Origin: Heterohyrax brucei
Taxonomy: Eukaryota; Chordata; Mammalia; Hyracoidea; Procaviidae
DNA length: 64,000 nt
Reading direction: 5' to 3'
NCBI GenBank assembly: GCA_028571685.1
Contig: CM053146.1
Coordinates: 23,471,431 to 23,535,430 of the forward strand
Part shown: positions 12,334 to 22,960 of the stretch, piece after piece
Layout of the letters: the number at the start of each line of letters is the position of its first letter
Position numbering within the stretch: position 1 is the stretch's first letter
Notes under the pieces: model-generated
What the model saw: only the letters and a program-made list of their open reading frames with translations
Database searches by the model: none
What the model was told of the DNA's origin: nothing
Made by a program: the position numbers and the translations under genes

Positions 12334-13736
12334 TCACTGAATCCATCTGTATTTATTATTGTTATGTGTTCTTGATGGATTGATCCTTTAGTCAGTATAT
12401 AAGTTCTTCCTTATCTTTTGTGGTGAATTTTGCCTTAAAGTCTATTTTATCGGGGATTAATGTTGCCACTCTTGTGTTTTGGCTCTTGTTTGCTTGAAAT
12501 ATTTTTTCCTGTCCTTTGAGTTTCAGTTCACTTATGTCTTTGTTTACTTTGTTTACTTATGTCTTTAGTTTACTTATGTCTAAAGTGTGCCTTATATAGA
12601 CAGTGTATTCATTTAAAAAAAATACATTCTTTACTTTCTCTTTACTGGTGCATTTATGCCATTCATATTTAGTGTGATTGTTTATATGTATGCATTTACT
12701 GCTGTCATTTTCTTGTACTATTTTTTTCTGTTGTTGATACTTTCTTTGTTCCACTTAATTTCTTGTGCTGTTATTTTTGTTTTGGGGTTTTCTTTTAATT
12801 TATTTCATTGTTGCTGATTTTGTATTTTTTGAGTTTCTATGTTTTTTTTCTTTTTTCTTTTGATAGGTTTATTTACTTTCTTTCTGGTTAACTTGAAATT
12901 CACCATTATCTTCCTAAACTTAAAAAAGAACTTATTTCTTCATTCATCTTGACTTGCATTCCATATGGAGGTCCTATAATTACACTGCTTATTTCTCTTT
13001 TTTGTTTTGACATTGTCATCATCTACAGATTGATATCTCCAGTTCCCTCTTGTTAATATTTTAGCTTTACTTTTTGAGAGTTCTTTATCTGGGTTGGCAT
13101 CTGGCTGATGCAGTCTTTTGTCCTAATCTTAAGCTTGTTGATTCTCTGTTCAAGGGACTCTCTTTAAAGAGTTTCTTGTAAGGTTGTCTAGTTTTGTTAG
13201 AAATTCCCTTAATTTCTGTTTATCTGGAAATGTCCTAATTTTGTCATCGTGTTTGAGAGACTGTTTTACTGGATATATAGTTCTATGTTGGCAATTTTAT
13301 TCTCTCACGGTTTTATGCGGGATTTGATTTCTTGCCTGCACAGTTTGTGCCAGGTAACCAGAGTTTATTCTTACTGATTTCCTTTGTAGGTGACTCTTCA
13401 TTTTTCTTGAACTACTGTCAGGATTTTTCTTTGTCTTTCCATATGGAAATGGGTGCAGGGAGCATTCTCACTGGTTGCTGGGTTGGGTATTGTATGTGCA
13501 GACTGCAGTGACTGGGGCAGGTGTGCCTGCATCATCAGTTATCAATTAAATGATATGGAAACTCTCATCAGCAGTCTTAGAATGGCAAGGCTACATGGTG
13601 GTTGGAGGGGGGCACAAGCCTCTGGCTGCAGGAGGAGAAGTGTGGCAGATGAGGCAGGGAGGATGCTTCTACTCCATGGATGCCCACTTGGAAGGTGTGC
13701 CCCTGTCTGATACAGTGCTACAATGGCAAGGGTGTG

Positions 13737-14331
13737 TTGCTGATCTTCAGACTCCCAACACAGGTGACTGGAGGGAATAACAGGTGCTGCTGGTCTGTAG
13801 GCCCCCGACATGTATTACTGGGCCCACTTCATGGGCTCCTAGTGCCAGCAGCTGTGTGAAACAGCAGCCACTACTGGCCCATGGATCCACAGACTAGGCT
13901 GCTGGTGGGTATCACTGATCTGCATATCCCCATTGTGGGTGGGTAGGCAGAAGAAGGGGTGTCACCAGACCACTGGCTCCAGGTGCAGGTTGACAGGTTG
14001 CAAATTGTGCACTGTCCATCCATGGGCACCCAGTATGGGTAGCTGAGCAGAGAAGTGGACTTCACAAGGTTGTGGACCCCCAATGCAGAGGAGTGGGTAG
14101 AAGAGGAGAAGTTGCTAGTCCATAGGTCCCTGGCATAGGTGATATTTAAAGAAGTATACACGGCCATTCTATGGGTCACCAGTACCAGTGGCCTAGTGGA
14201 GAGGTTGGGTGCTGCCAGTCTACAGGTCATTGGCACAAGTAGCTGAATGAAGGGAGAGGTGACACTTGTCTGTGGTCTCCTGGCTCAAGGTATAAGGGTA
14301 GGGATATAATGCATTCCACTGAACCATGATT
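13737..14331 (-). repeat. Degenerate ~50-bp tandem array in L1 5' UTR
   Basis: About 12 diverged units of 40-52 bp follow each other. Plus-strand unit starts include gttgctgatcttcagactcc (13737), gttgctagtccataggtccc (about 14113), cacggccattctatgggtc (about 14160) and ggtgctgccagtctacaggtc (about 14208). Each unit goes on with a ...gcacaggtggctgagtgaag-like half. By eye the period is closest to 50 bp. It sits between the ORF1 region and the 5' terminus of the older L1, where some mammalian L1s carry monomer promoters. Confidence 0.6.
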
Positions 14332-14728
14332 GTGTATGGGGTTAATATGAATGAGGGGGTGGAGGGGCATCTCAGGTCCAGTGTAGAGGGCTGGGGGAGC
14401 ACACTGGGTGAGGTGAGTATGCCTAACTTTGACAGGGAAGGAAGTACTCTTGCCTGATTCTGGACATGGGCACAGAGTCTCTTCTGAAAGGATGCTTTGG
14501 CTGGGATTGCTGCTTGCTTTGTCTTAATATGGTCACGTTGTGCAAATCTGGCTGGCAGGGAGCTAGTGATCTGCTGTTTTTGTTGTCTCTCCTTCTACTT
14601 AGCACTTGGTCCAATTCCTTAGCTTTGCCTTTAATGCTCAGGATTCCAAAGTTAGCATCTATGTCCAATTCACTTGTTTTCTCAGGTCTTTTTTATAAGA
14701 AGGATGTTATGAGGTGTCTGACTATTCT

Positions 14729-14741
14729 GCCATTTTGGACC
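14729..14741 (-). promoter_or_regulatory. L1 5'-end YY1-like motif (older L1)
   Basis: The minus strand reads ggtccaaaatggc, equivalent to the termini at 1569, 12017 and 44437. It defines the 5' end of the L1 whose pieces span 1586-14745. Confidence 0.5.
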
Positions 14742-14794
14742 ACCTCTTCTAAACATCTTAAATGCAGATCAAAATCCTCACAAATCATGAGATA

Positions 14795-14955
14795 ACCTTC
14801 TATTATTATTCACGCTTTACACTGAAGAAATAGAAGCACATGGTGGTTTAAGTAACTTGCTCAATATTACTTACATCGAAAGTCATAGGATTCTGTCTGC
14901 AACTGTGATCTAAGATTTTGTGTCCAGCTCAGGCTCTTACCACAGAGCTTTGGAA
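14795..14955 (-). repeat. MIR SINE
   Basis: Antisense MIR: ttattattcacgctttacactgaagaaatagaagcaca then ggtttaagtaacttgctcaatattactt is the MIR core (cattttacagatgaggaaactga ... gttaagtaacttgcccaa) with many substitutions. It is an ancient, strongly diverged copy. Confidence 0.75.
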
Positions 14956-16165
14956 ACAGGAAAGATAGTGAGTTGCCTATACAAAGTGTTTAGCATCCAA
15001 GGAGGAGGGTAAAAGAGAGATATTACCCGCTTTCCGTCTTGGTTTATGAAGCATCTTCTTTACCTATCCAAGGTACATGAAAGCACATGGAAAGGACTGC
15101 AACCATAAACTCCACTCATACTTGGAATATCCAGTCTATGGATACACAGTTTCTCCTCTGTCGACCATTTCAGGGTATCTGCAGGGGCTGCAAGCCTTCC
15201 CTCTGTAACTACAATGCTGGGATTTGTAGAGCTAGTTTCTGTGTGTAGATATCTGTAATGACAATGTAGTCTGAACTGCTTTCCATTTTCACAGATTCCA
15301 CAACTGAGTGTACTTTTAAAGAAGTTGTGACGTTGCTGGTATTTGTGGTCTGAGAGGTGTCAGTTGTGACCAACATGTGGTCAGCTACTCTCAGACTGCT
15401 TTGGGGGGCTTTCTGGATTGTATGTTACCGTCCCGTCCTTTTCTTGGTACAGAAACTTCCTGTAGCCCGTCAGAGAGGTTCTGTGATGGTTGACACCTTG
15501 GCTTTCCAGGCATGCTTTTGTGTTTACCTCCCATCCCCTTATGCCATACCAGAAGCACATGTATACCACGGGATCTATTTTTTCTCCTTATCTTCTACTT
15601 TTTGCTATCTTTTGGTCTGTGGCTCTCATCAACAAACATTTTCTTATTCTCTGTGAGTGGAAGGGAAGAAGAGGAGCTGCCTATCCTACCTTCGTCAACA
15701 GCGTTCCTTCCATCTTCTTCTTGCCTTCAGGAGACACTGCTTCCCTGACTCCAGTGGAGTTGTATGCCTGTGACAAATTGAAGTTAGGCTTAGAGGAGGT
15801 TGAGTGTCTGTGGCTAGAATCTAAATAATATCATTAGCTTAATCTTCTGTCTCACAAAGTACCATTGCAAGACAATCTTATTTTATATCAAATGTGGCTC
15901 CAATATACTCATTGTGGGAAAAGAAGGCAACTGAATTACTAGTCTATGATTTCAAAAATGTTCTCTTTAAAAAAAAATCTTGCATATTTTTCTAAGATGG
16001 AAGTGAAGTCACTGACTCCTATAAGCATGAATAGGAGTGGGAAGATGAGGATCATATGGAAAATATGTTTGCACTTAGCGAGCTAAAGAAGTGATGATCC
16101 TTTTTTTGCCATTGTTTATAGGAATGTCAGTATTGAGGAATTTTTAGTATTAAAAAAGGCTTAAG
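14956..16165. other. Unassigned sequence
   Basis: No repeat family or gene is recognised. Open frames at 15357-15830 overlap on both strands, and none shows a convincing domain. A pyrimidine run followed by tttatag at about 16099-16122 resembles a splice acceptor just upstream of the 16166 open frame, but no matching exon boundary or homology was seen. Confidence 0.4.
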
Positions 16166-16552
16166 ATGGTAAAGTTGCTAACAAAGTTTTCATGTGGTCA
16201 CAATGTCACATGTAGAACTTGTACTGTAACCTCAAATCTAAGCTTTTCAGGGGAAATAGCTATAGCAATGTGCCTAAAGGAGGCTTCTAAAGCAAACATC
16301 TGTGGTGCTTGTCAGAACCAATTACAGACTATTGCTGCCAGCTTGGGAGTTTATGGAGTGAGGAAGCCCATTACTCTGAATAAAGTCCAAAATGCTGCTA
16401 ATCTTAACAGTAGGAAGCTAATCTTTACATCTGCTGAAGGTTTTACGTCAGTTAAAATTACCAACATTACTGATGGAGATTACATGATTTATAGAACAAT
16501 TACTGTTACAACAAAAGTTAGAAGAGTATCTCAGAATTTTGTAATCACATAG
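16166..16552 (+). CDS. Orphan 128-codon open frame, function unknown
   Basis: An uninterrupted ATG-to-TAG frame in a stretch with no recognised repeat. An in-frame TAA lies five codons upstream, so this is the whole frame. The product has cysteines near the N-terminus (SCGHNVTCRTC) and again about 30 residues on (ICGACQNQ). It ends in a hydrophobic/threonine-rich segment with beta-like alternation (SVKITNITDGDYMIYRTITV). I see no signal peptide, membrane segment or coiled coil. Codons look ordinary and avoid CpG. A possible splice acceptor lies at about 16122 and an A/T-rich stretch follows the stop, so a processed pseudogene or a terminal exon is possible. I do not recognise the protein, and chance is not excluded. 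Confidence 0.25.
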   Translation: MVKLLTKFSCGHNVTCRTCTVTSNLSFSGEIAIAMCLKEASKANICGACQNQLQTIAASLGVYGVRKPITLNKVQNAANLNSRKLIFTSAEGFTSVKITNITDGDYMIYRTITVTTKVRRVSQNFVIT

Positions 16553-16612
16553 CTGGTATTCTTACCAAGATTTTCTTTTTTAAATTAAATTCAATTTTTT
16601 ACTATGGTAAAC

Positions 16613-16774
16613 ATAACCAAAACCCACTTCCATTGAGTTGATTCCAATTCATAGCAACCCTATAGAAAGAGTAGAACTGCCCTAGAGAGTTTCCAAGGAA
16701 CACCTGGCAGATTTGGCCTGCCGGCCTTCTGGTTGGCAGTGGTAGCATTTAAACACCATGCAACCGGGGTTTTC
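16613..16774 (-). mobile_element. AfroSINE
   Basis: Minus-strand SINE from aaccaaaacccacttcc to accatgcaaccggggttttc. It is flanked by atggtaaac at 16604-16612 and 16775-16783, an exact 9-bp target duplication. It lies about 54 bp from an oppositely oriented SINE. Confidence 0.88.
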
Positions 16775-16827
16775 AATGGTAAACGTATAGGTAAGAAAAA
16801 TTTGCTATTTTAACATTGTTTTACAGG

Positions 16828-16981
16828 TATGTGGTGTAGTGGGTTAAGTGCTACCACTGCTAACCAAAAGGTTGGCTGTTCAAATCCACCAGGTGCTCCT
16901 TGAATACTCTGTGGGGCAGTTCTACTCTAGCCTTTAGGGTCGCCATGAGTCGGATCTGACTCGATGGCACTGGGTTTTTTT
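16828..16981 (+). mobile_element. AfroSINE
   Basis: Plus-strand SINE with B-box-like gttcaaatccacc, the core ggcagttctactctagcctt, and the terminus gtcgccatgagtcggatctgactcgatggcactgggt plus a T-run. CpGs survive at the 3' end, so it is fairly young. The flanks ttttacaggta and tttttacatgta are likely target duplications. Confidence 0.9.
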
Positions 16982-17654
16982 ACATGTACAAATCAGTGAC
17001 GTTAATTATATTCATCATAATGTTCATTCATCAACATTATTCACTTCCAAATTTTTCTTAGCTGGCTTTGGTATCAGCCAGTGGCTTTCCTACTAGAGAG
17101 AAAATTGACTGACAATTACATCATTGACTCACATTCAGATTTTAATTACAGCTGGTAGCAATGGGTATATGTGAAAGTGTGTTTGCAAAGGGCCTTGCTT
17201 AAGTTGAGAGACATGCTTAATTCAGAATGTGTGAAGCAATGAGGTAAGTTTTAAAATGACTTTTATTGTGTTCAAAATTGTGAGCTAAAACATTCAAGTT
17301 AATTTAAAAACAATTTTATTGAGTTAATGGTGAGTATGAAGAATTAAATCAATAAAGAAACTTCACTTGCCATGAAGTTCAAAAACAATGAAAGCATTTT
17401 ACTAACTGTTATTTTAAATTTAACAATGTATGTTCCCCTTGGCTACTTGTCTTCTTCCTTACATTTCTCCCTAAACTTAGGAAAGCCAGTTTGTCAAGTT
17501 TTTTTTTTTTTTTTCTCCTGAATGTGGACTTTAAAAATTGCAGACATATATAAGCATCCATGTACATAATATCTTAAAAGGCCACTAAGGAGCCTTGGGC
17601 AGACTGTTTAAATGCTCTGCTCAACGTCATTATCTGTGAACTAGGTTAGCAATA
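16982..17654. other. Unassigned AT-rich sequence
   Basis: No gene or repeat recognised. It contains a 16-base T-run ending near 17516. Confidence 0.4.
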
Positions 17655-17836
17655 CAGTGAAACCTGTGAGAGCTGGAACTTAGCAGGATGGCCTTGTTTT
17701 CTGAGTCTTGACAGTTTTCCACCTCTGACAGGATACAATCCTATCAGTTTTCTATCATTCTCTATTAAGAAAATAAGTTTTCCTTCTCTGACAGATTTCT
17801 GCCTTACATAGGTTATGGCTTTCTCAGGTTTTACTG
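17655..17836. mobile_element. TA-flanked MITE (Tigger/pogo-like)
   Basis: A 182-bp element starting cagtgaaacctgtgagagct and ending ctttctcaggttttactg. The two ends are imperfect inverted repeats (cagtgaaacctgtgagagc against cagtaaaacctgagaaagc). A TA dinucleotide lies directly outside each end (17653-17654 and 17837-17838), the target duplication of Tc1/mariner-type transposons. No coding capacity. The exact family is not named with certainty. Confidence 0.7.
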
Positions 17837-18054
17837 TATCTGCTTCATGTGCTCTGTTTTTTCTAGTGATACAGCATGGTACCTTTTAGTGATGGGGGCC
17901 CTCAAAAAGTGGTGGCTTTCTCTGCCTTTTATAACTATATTTTAAGTAAATGAAGATAAACTCTCCATCTGGTACATATTAGGTCAAACCATATGTTTGT
18001 AGATTAAAAATGGTTGACTATCAACAATTTCATATGGTTCAACCAGATACAGCA

Positions 18055-18420
18055 CTCTGGGGTTCATTCATTCATTCTATCAGTCACTCCACAAATGTTA
18101 TTAAGTGACTACTATGCCACGTGCTGAGTGTACAGTGATAAACTAAGAAATGTCATGCTTATGATAGTGTGGGTCAGATATCAAACAAGCACACTTCCAG
18201 ATAGGTATGTAATTCAAGATTATGACAAACACTATAAAAGTAAAAACTTGAGAGTCTGACAAAAGAATAAGGGAGGAAACCAAGGAAGGCTGCTTGGAAG
18301 CAGCACCATTTAGCCAAGACTGAGCAATCAGTTAGAGCCAAGTGAAGTACAGGGAACAGCATCACCACAGAGAGAAGATCACATGTGAAGGGCTTGTGTG
18401 GGGTGTAGGTAGCCATACAT
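18055..18420 (+). repeat. L2-type LINE 3' fragment
   Basis: ggttcattcattcattctatcag...ctactatgccacgtgctgagtgtacagtgataaa, followed by aaggctgcttggaagcagca...aagtacagggaacagca, matches the ancient mammalian L2-type unit that begins attcattcattcaacaaatat. Strongly diverged. Confidence 0.6.
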
Positions 18421-18884
18421 CTCAGTGATTTGGGAGGGCTCTGGGGAAGGTGTCAGGGTTCTGTATTTCTCCCCACTGCTTCAGCTCCCCTCTGAGGTGG
18501 TTAGTTCTGTTTCTAGGTTTTGTACCTGCTGCCCTCTCTGCCTAACCCGTGGGACTGATGCCCAAGTGGGATGGTCTGTCCAGCCCAGATAGCCACCTCT
18601 ACTGTACAAGAGCTGCCCACGGTACCAGGACTACTGGCATTATACAAGTGATCTCTTAGTACTCTGATAAGTCTCCACTGGGAGTCTGAACTCAGAGGAT
18701 CTGTTCTTGAAAATGAAGGGGTGCTAGATAGCTAGGAGAATCTAACCAGTGCAATCTTCATACTCAACCCAAGAAACTTTTTCCTAGTAGGGGATTATAA
18801 GAATGTAGTATCAAGAAAACATGTTTTGCCTGCTGGGGAATTATGTACTGGACATCAAGTTACGTGTTTTCTTTACACATGCAT

Positions 18885-19030
18885 TATTCTTTGCAGCTCG
18901 GTGAGATTTGTGTTGATATTAACCTATTTTACAAATTTTCAAACTAAGGCTTAAGGAGGTTGGATGATTTGCCCATGGCCTCACAGTTGAGAGGTGGTAG
19001 GGCTAGGCAGTTTAACCCTAGAGCTTCTTC
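18885..19030 (-). repeat. MIR SINE
   Basis: Antisense MIR core: ttttacaaattttcaaactaaggcttaaggaggttggatgatttgcccatggcctcacagttgagaggtgg corresponds to the MIR block gaaactgaggc...ttgcccaaggtcacacagc. Confidence 0.75.
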
Positions 19031-20330
19031 CTTGAATTTTTGACTATGTTGACTTCCTTACCTTACTCCACCCCATTACTGAACTGAATTACGTGGTATG
19101 TGATTTGTACTTTGATTTTCTTCAAGAGATGTATGCTCAAGCCATGCTTTTATGGATCAGAGGCCTGTTCTATAACTAGTGTTGAACTCATTCAACAAAG
19201 AGACACATTCTCAGACCATAACCCAGACAGTGAAAGCTACAGATTCCATCACATTGAAAGAGTAAGCCCTTGGCAGTGGTACCAAGAACCAAGGGCTCTG
19301 TATGCATCCTCTTGGGTAATGTGGCTATTACGACTTCCAGGAAAGACCGTGAGCTAAGGAGCCATCCATCCATTGAATTCAGGCCTTCTAGCTCCATGCA
19401 TGTCCCTGGGATCCCAGTCAAGTCTCTGCAGGACATTAGGAGGAGTGCTGTTTGTTGACCTGGGCCAGACTGACAAGGAGGTAGGTCTTTACAACAGCGG
19501 CAGCGGGGACAGGCAGGAAAGGAGTCATGGGAAAGGTGAATCTTTACCTTCCCCATTGGGAGATTCTCCTCTCCACTGCCAACCAGCAGAATGATGTTTT
19601 AGAGGCAGCAATTTTCCTTGCTCCATTAGAAATTACTGAACATATTTCACAGTCCCATGGGCAGAGTTCACAGGCTATGTTATCTTTGCTTCCTGGGGGC
19701 TGCCAAGCAGGAAAAGATGTCTGTGAAACCACTGGCGCCAGAAGCAAAGAAGAATGCCCTACAACTACAATTGTCTCCCAAGTTGCTGGCGGCTGAGAGG
19801 CCTGCTGCAGGCAGAGAGAATAAGGCCCATCCTGCAGAGGCAGTTTTGGATGGGAGCCCTCCAGGGCTCTCCAGTGCATGTATCGATTTCAGGGCACTGT
19901 GTGGAATAGAGGCGGGGAAGGGAGGCCCGAAATACTGTGAAATGTGATAAAGCTGGTTTGGTTCAAGGCGCCCGTGCTTGGTGACACCTGCCTATCTATT
20001 ACACGGATGCTGTTACACAACTGTCTGGGAATTCATCTGAGTTCTTGTGTGAGCAGTGGTGCCAATGTACCCCCAAGTGTGTGGGCACAGGGAGGGAGGG
20101 CTCAGACTGCCTTTCCTTTCTACTCTCTGAGTGTATAAAACATTCACCTCATGACTTGCTTGCTGAAATGATCAGTGCAAGCTCAGTTGTCAATTTCAGC
20201 AGAGTGGTTAGCTCAACTGCTCTAAACTTCAGGTCATGGGAGTATTCGGCCCTCTGTTACCCTCACAGAAACCTCAAGCAGATTTTGAAGCTCAGGAAAG
20301 GAAACATGTAAATTGCTCTAGACAGTTCTT
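19031..20330. other. Unassigned, GC-richer stretch
   Basis: This is the most GC-rich non-repetitive stretch of the window (about 19180-20110), with several overlapping open frames on both strands (19188-19556 minus, 19544-19879 minus, 19657-19947 plus, none longer than 122 residues). No domain or gene is recognised and no splice structure is evident. A conserved non-coding or untranslated segment is possible, but the sequence alone does not show it. Confidence 0.35.
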
Positions 20331-20940
20331 CCAGTATTTAAAACATTTGGGAAAACTCAAATGCCTATTAGTGGGTATATATAGAAATAGTGGCATCCAT
20401 GTGATGGAATACTAAAACAACAACAGTTGCTGTGGAGTTGAATCTAACTCATGGGGACTCCGTGTGTTCCAGAGTAGAAGTGTGCACCGTAGCATTTCCA
20501 TGGCTGCTTTTTCAGAAGTAGATCACCATACCTTTCTTCCATGGTGCCCCTGGGTTGACTCAAACCTCCAACTTCTTTGTTTAGCAGCTGAGCCCGTTTT
20601 CTTCGCACTGCCCAGAGACTCCATACAATGGAAGACTACTTAGCAGTAATAATGATGGGATTCATGAGAGAGGAGAACACACTGAGGTAAAGAAGCTAAG
20701 GTGCATTTCATATCATCTCATTTATACGGTATTCTGGAAAAGGCAAAGACTACTGGGGAAAGTCACCGCTATGGCAGGTGGTTTTCGATACTTGGAGCAT
20801 CTTAGGAACCTCCATAAGAGGTGAAGGAAAAACATTATTGGGAGGGATTCATTTCATCAGACAAGCTTCAGTATTATTTATTTTATACTGTTGATATTTG
20901 GTTGTTTTGAAAAATGTGTTCTATATGTTAAAAAAGGAAT
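20331..20940 (+). mobile_element. Old L1 3' end
   Basis: Plus-strand L1 3' region: ccatgtgatggaatact (split by a SINE) ...gactacttagcagtaataatgatggg and catatcatctcatttatacggtattctgg match the typical L1 ORF2 end/3' UTR text ('tggaatactactcagc... tatgattccatttatataa'). It is one of only two plus-strand L1 fragments seen here. Confidence 0.55.
20414..20622 (-). mobile_element. AfroSINE, long type
   Basis: Minus-strand SINE of the longer afrotherian type that includes the block tttcagaagtagatcaccatacctttcttcc (the type with gaagaaaggcctggcgatcta in sense). It sits inside the plus-strand L1 with flanks atggaatact (20405-20414) and atggaagact (20628-20637). Confidence 0.85.
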
Positions 20941-21224
20941 GTGCTAGATAAGATAAAACAACACATAGAGTTATACGAAGGAGCTGTAAGTCTTCTTCAC
21001 TCCTTGCTCAGCCCAGCAAGCTTAGGAATTTGTTACTCTTCCTAGAGAAATGAATGTATGCTCGGAAACCCATTCACTATTTTGAATGGCATTTCAAAGG
21101 TGGTAGACTCCTCAAAGTCCATCCTTAGAACCCCCGAAAGCCTAGAGATCTTCATTTCAGTACCTCTGCTTCAGAGGGTAGGGGCCACATCTTCTCTGCC
21201 ATAAACACAGTCTTGTATCACCCA

Positions 21225-21790
21225 GTCCAAGTATATCAGTTATCTGTGGTATATAGCAAATCACCCCCAACACTTAGTGGCTAAAAATAGCAGTTATCAT
21301 TTCTCACAATTCTACGTGTTGGATGGATTCCTTTGGGTGGTTCTTCCGTTCCATGTGGTACTGGCTAGGGTCACTCATCTCACTGGGGTCATCCAGCTAG
21401 CAGCTCATCTGAGGGCTCTGTTGGGGCTGGAACATTCTAGATGATGTCGTATCCATTTTGGGGGCCTTGATATTGGTTGTCAACAGGGGCATGTTAGTTC
21501 TCCACAGAGACTCTCTATGTCTCTGTCTCTGTGGTCTCTTATCAGCCAGTAGTTTAGCCTAAAGTGGCTAGCCTCCAGGAGATAGAAACCAGAAGCTGCT
21601 AGGCCGCTTAATGGTTTGGCTTATAGCTGTTACAGTGTCATCGTCACTCTATCCACAGCACAGAGTCAGCTCAAATTCAAATGGTGGAGAACATACTCCA
21701 CTTCATCATATGAGAGGCATCAAGCACAAACAGATGGCAAAATTGTTGATGACCACTGGAGGTGATCTATTATACTAGGTTCTTACAATG
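21225..21790 (-). mobile_element. MLT1-like MaLR LTR
   Basis: Antisense solo LTR. aagtatatcagttatctgtggtatatagcaaatcacccccaacacttagtggctaaaaatagcag is the reverse of the MLT1 3' end (...ttaagccactaagttttggggtggtttgtta). ggagatagaaaccagaagctgctaggccgc and catactccacttcatcatatgagagg match further inside. Old and diverged; subfamily not assigned. Confidence 0.65.
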
Positions 21791-22596
21791 TCCAAGAGGG
21801 CGTATTAGCATACCAGCAGATCAGTGAGCTCCTGGGAGCATTTATTCTCTTTTTAAAAATGATCTGTTTTCTAATATGTCTCTTGTGATTCCATAAAAAT
21901 AATCAACAGGTATGTGTTTACCTCTTCCTCACACATTCTTTTTCCTTCTCGTTCACATTATTCTGCCAGTTCCATGATGACGTATATCATCTGCAACGTT
22001 GACAACATACTTTGGACTTCCACATATAGTTCATTCACCATTTTTTTATCTCCCCAGAAGTAAAAGTCTATTTTCTCTAAACAAACTGGGAGCTTCCTGA
22101 GGATGGGAGACACAACTTCTATTTCCATTACAACACTGGCCACATGTTAAGTTCTAATAAAATGTAAATAAGAACAACCACTTCTGTTAACACGGTACAA
22201 TAGCTGAGGTCGTGAGGAGGCACCCTCACTGATACTCGTCAGTGCCCCTGCTCTCCGCGGGGACAAGCAGAGAGGTAGACAGACTTTGCCTTCTATGCAC
22301 TGTCAGGGTGGGATGGTCCAGACTCACTGAATTTCTTTCATCCTTCCTTGCTCTGTGATTTTATTAGAAAGCATTTCCCATCAATTGGGAGAGATAGGGC
22401 CCGACAGCAAATGTTTCTGAGAAGCAATGATTTCATAGTGCAGAATCTATAGTATTTACCCAAATACTTGATTTCCACTGGCAAGCTGCTGATGTTAGTT
22501 CCTGATGTTTCCTCTTGCTTAGAACATGCCCTCTTCTTTCTCTCCTTTGTCCAAACTTGACTCCTTCTTCGAAGACTACCTCATATAACCCACAGC

Positions 22597-22960
22597 GGTC
22601 TTGCTGTTGTTGGTTGTCATCAAATTGACTCGAACTAATGGTGATCCCTTGTATAACAGTGCAAAATAGTGCCTGCTCTTTCACAATCTTCACAATTGTT
22701 GGTATGCTCAAGTTCATTGTTACAGATAGCCTAATGGGCTTATTTTTCACCCATGTATAAGACAGTATTCTGTCTTATACCGCAGGGTTTTTGTTAGCTG
22801 AGTTTTGAAAACTGATTTCTAGCCCTGTCCTCCTAGTCAATCTTAGACTGGAAGTTCTGCTGAAGCCTTCTACCATGAAAGGTCCTGTTAGTATTTGAAA
22901 TGCCAACAGTATGGCTTCCAGTATCGTAGCTACACAAAAGCTCACACAGTGAAACACAGA
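22597..22960 (-). mobile_element. Composite SINE: RTE1 3' end joined to RTE1 5' UTR-like body
   Basis: The left part (22597-22740) is the antisense RTE1 3' terminus (gctgttgttggttgtcatcaaattg...cacaattgttggtatgctcaagttcattg). The right part (about 22760-22960) is the antisense of a block starting aaaagctcacacag and including ctagtcaatcttagactggaagttctgctgaagcc. That second block also occurs at the 5' end of the nearly complete RTE at 47.93 kb and in the SINE at 31.05-31.40 kb. The whole therefore looks like a short non-autonomous element with RTE1 ends. The head is eroded here. Confidence 0.65.

Larger units (their letters stand above)
12334..14745 (-). mobile_element. Older L1, segment 4 (EN, ORF1, 5' UTR)
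   Basis: Remainder of the older L1. Minus-strand EN start region lies at about 12400-12600 and the spacer plus ORF1 region at 12600-13440 (plus-strand landmarks tttactggatatatagttctatgttggcaattt and tgcctgcacagtttgtgcc). A GC-richer 5' UTR runs 13440-14745, with the ~50-bp degenerate array listed separately and a 5'-terminal motif at 14729-14741. No usable frame remains. Confidence 0.75.

Noticed and set aside
13453..14236. Coding frames in the 13.4-14.2 kb stretch
   Set aside because: They come from the ~50-bp repeat array and the GC-richer L1 5' UTR, and are open on both strands.
15357..15830. Overlapping 99- and 112-codon plus-strand frames as a gene
   Set aside because: They overlap in different frames and also with a minus-strand frame; the hydrophobic residues follow from T-rich sequence.
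19188..19947. Overlapping open frames in a GC-richer stretch as exons
   Set aside because: Frames on both strands overlap with no consistent reading, no splice sites were convincing, and the low stop density follows from base composition.
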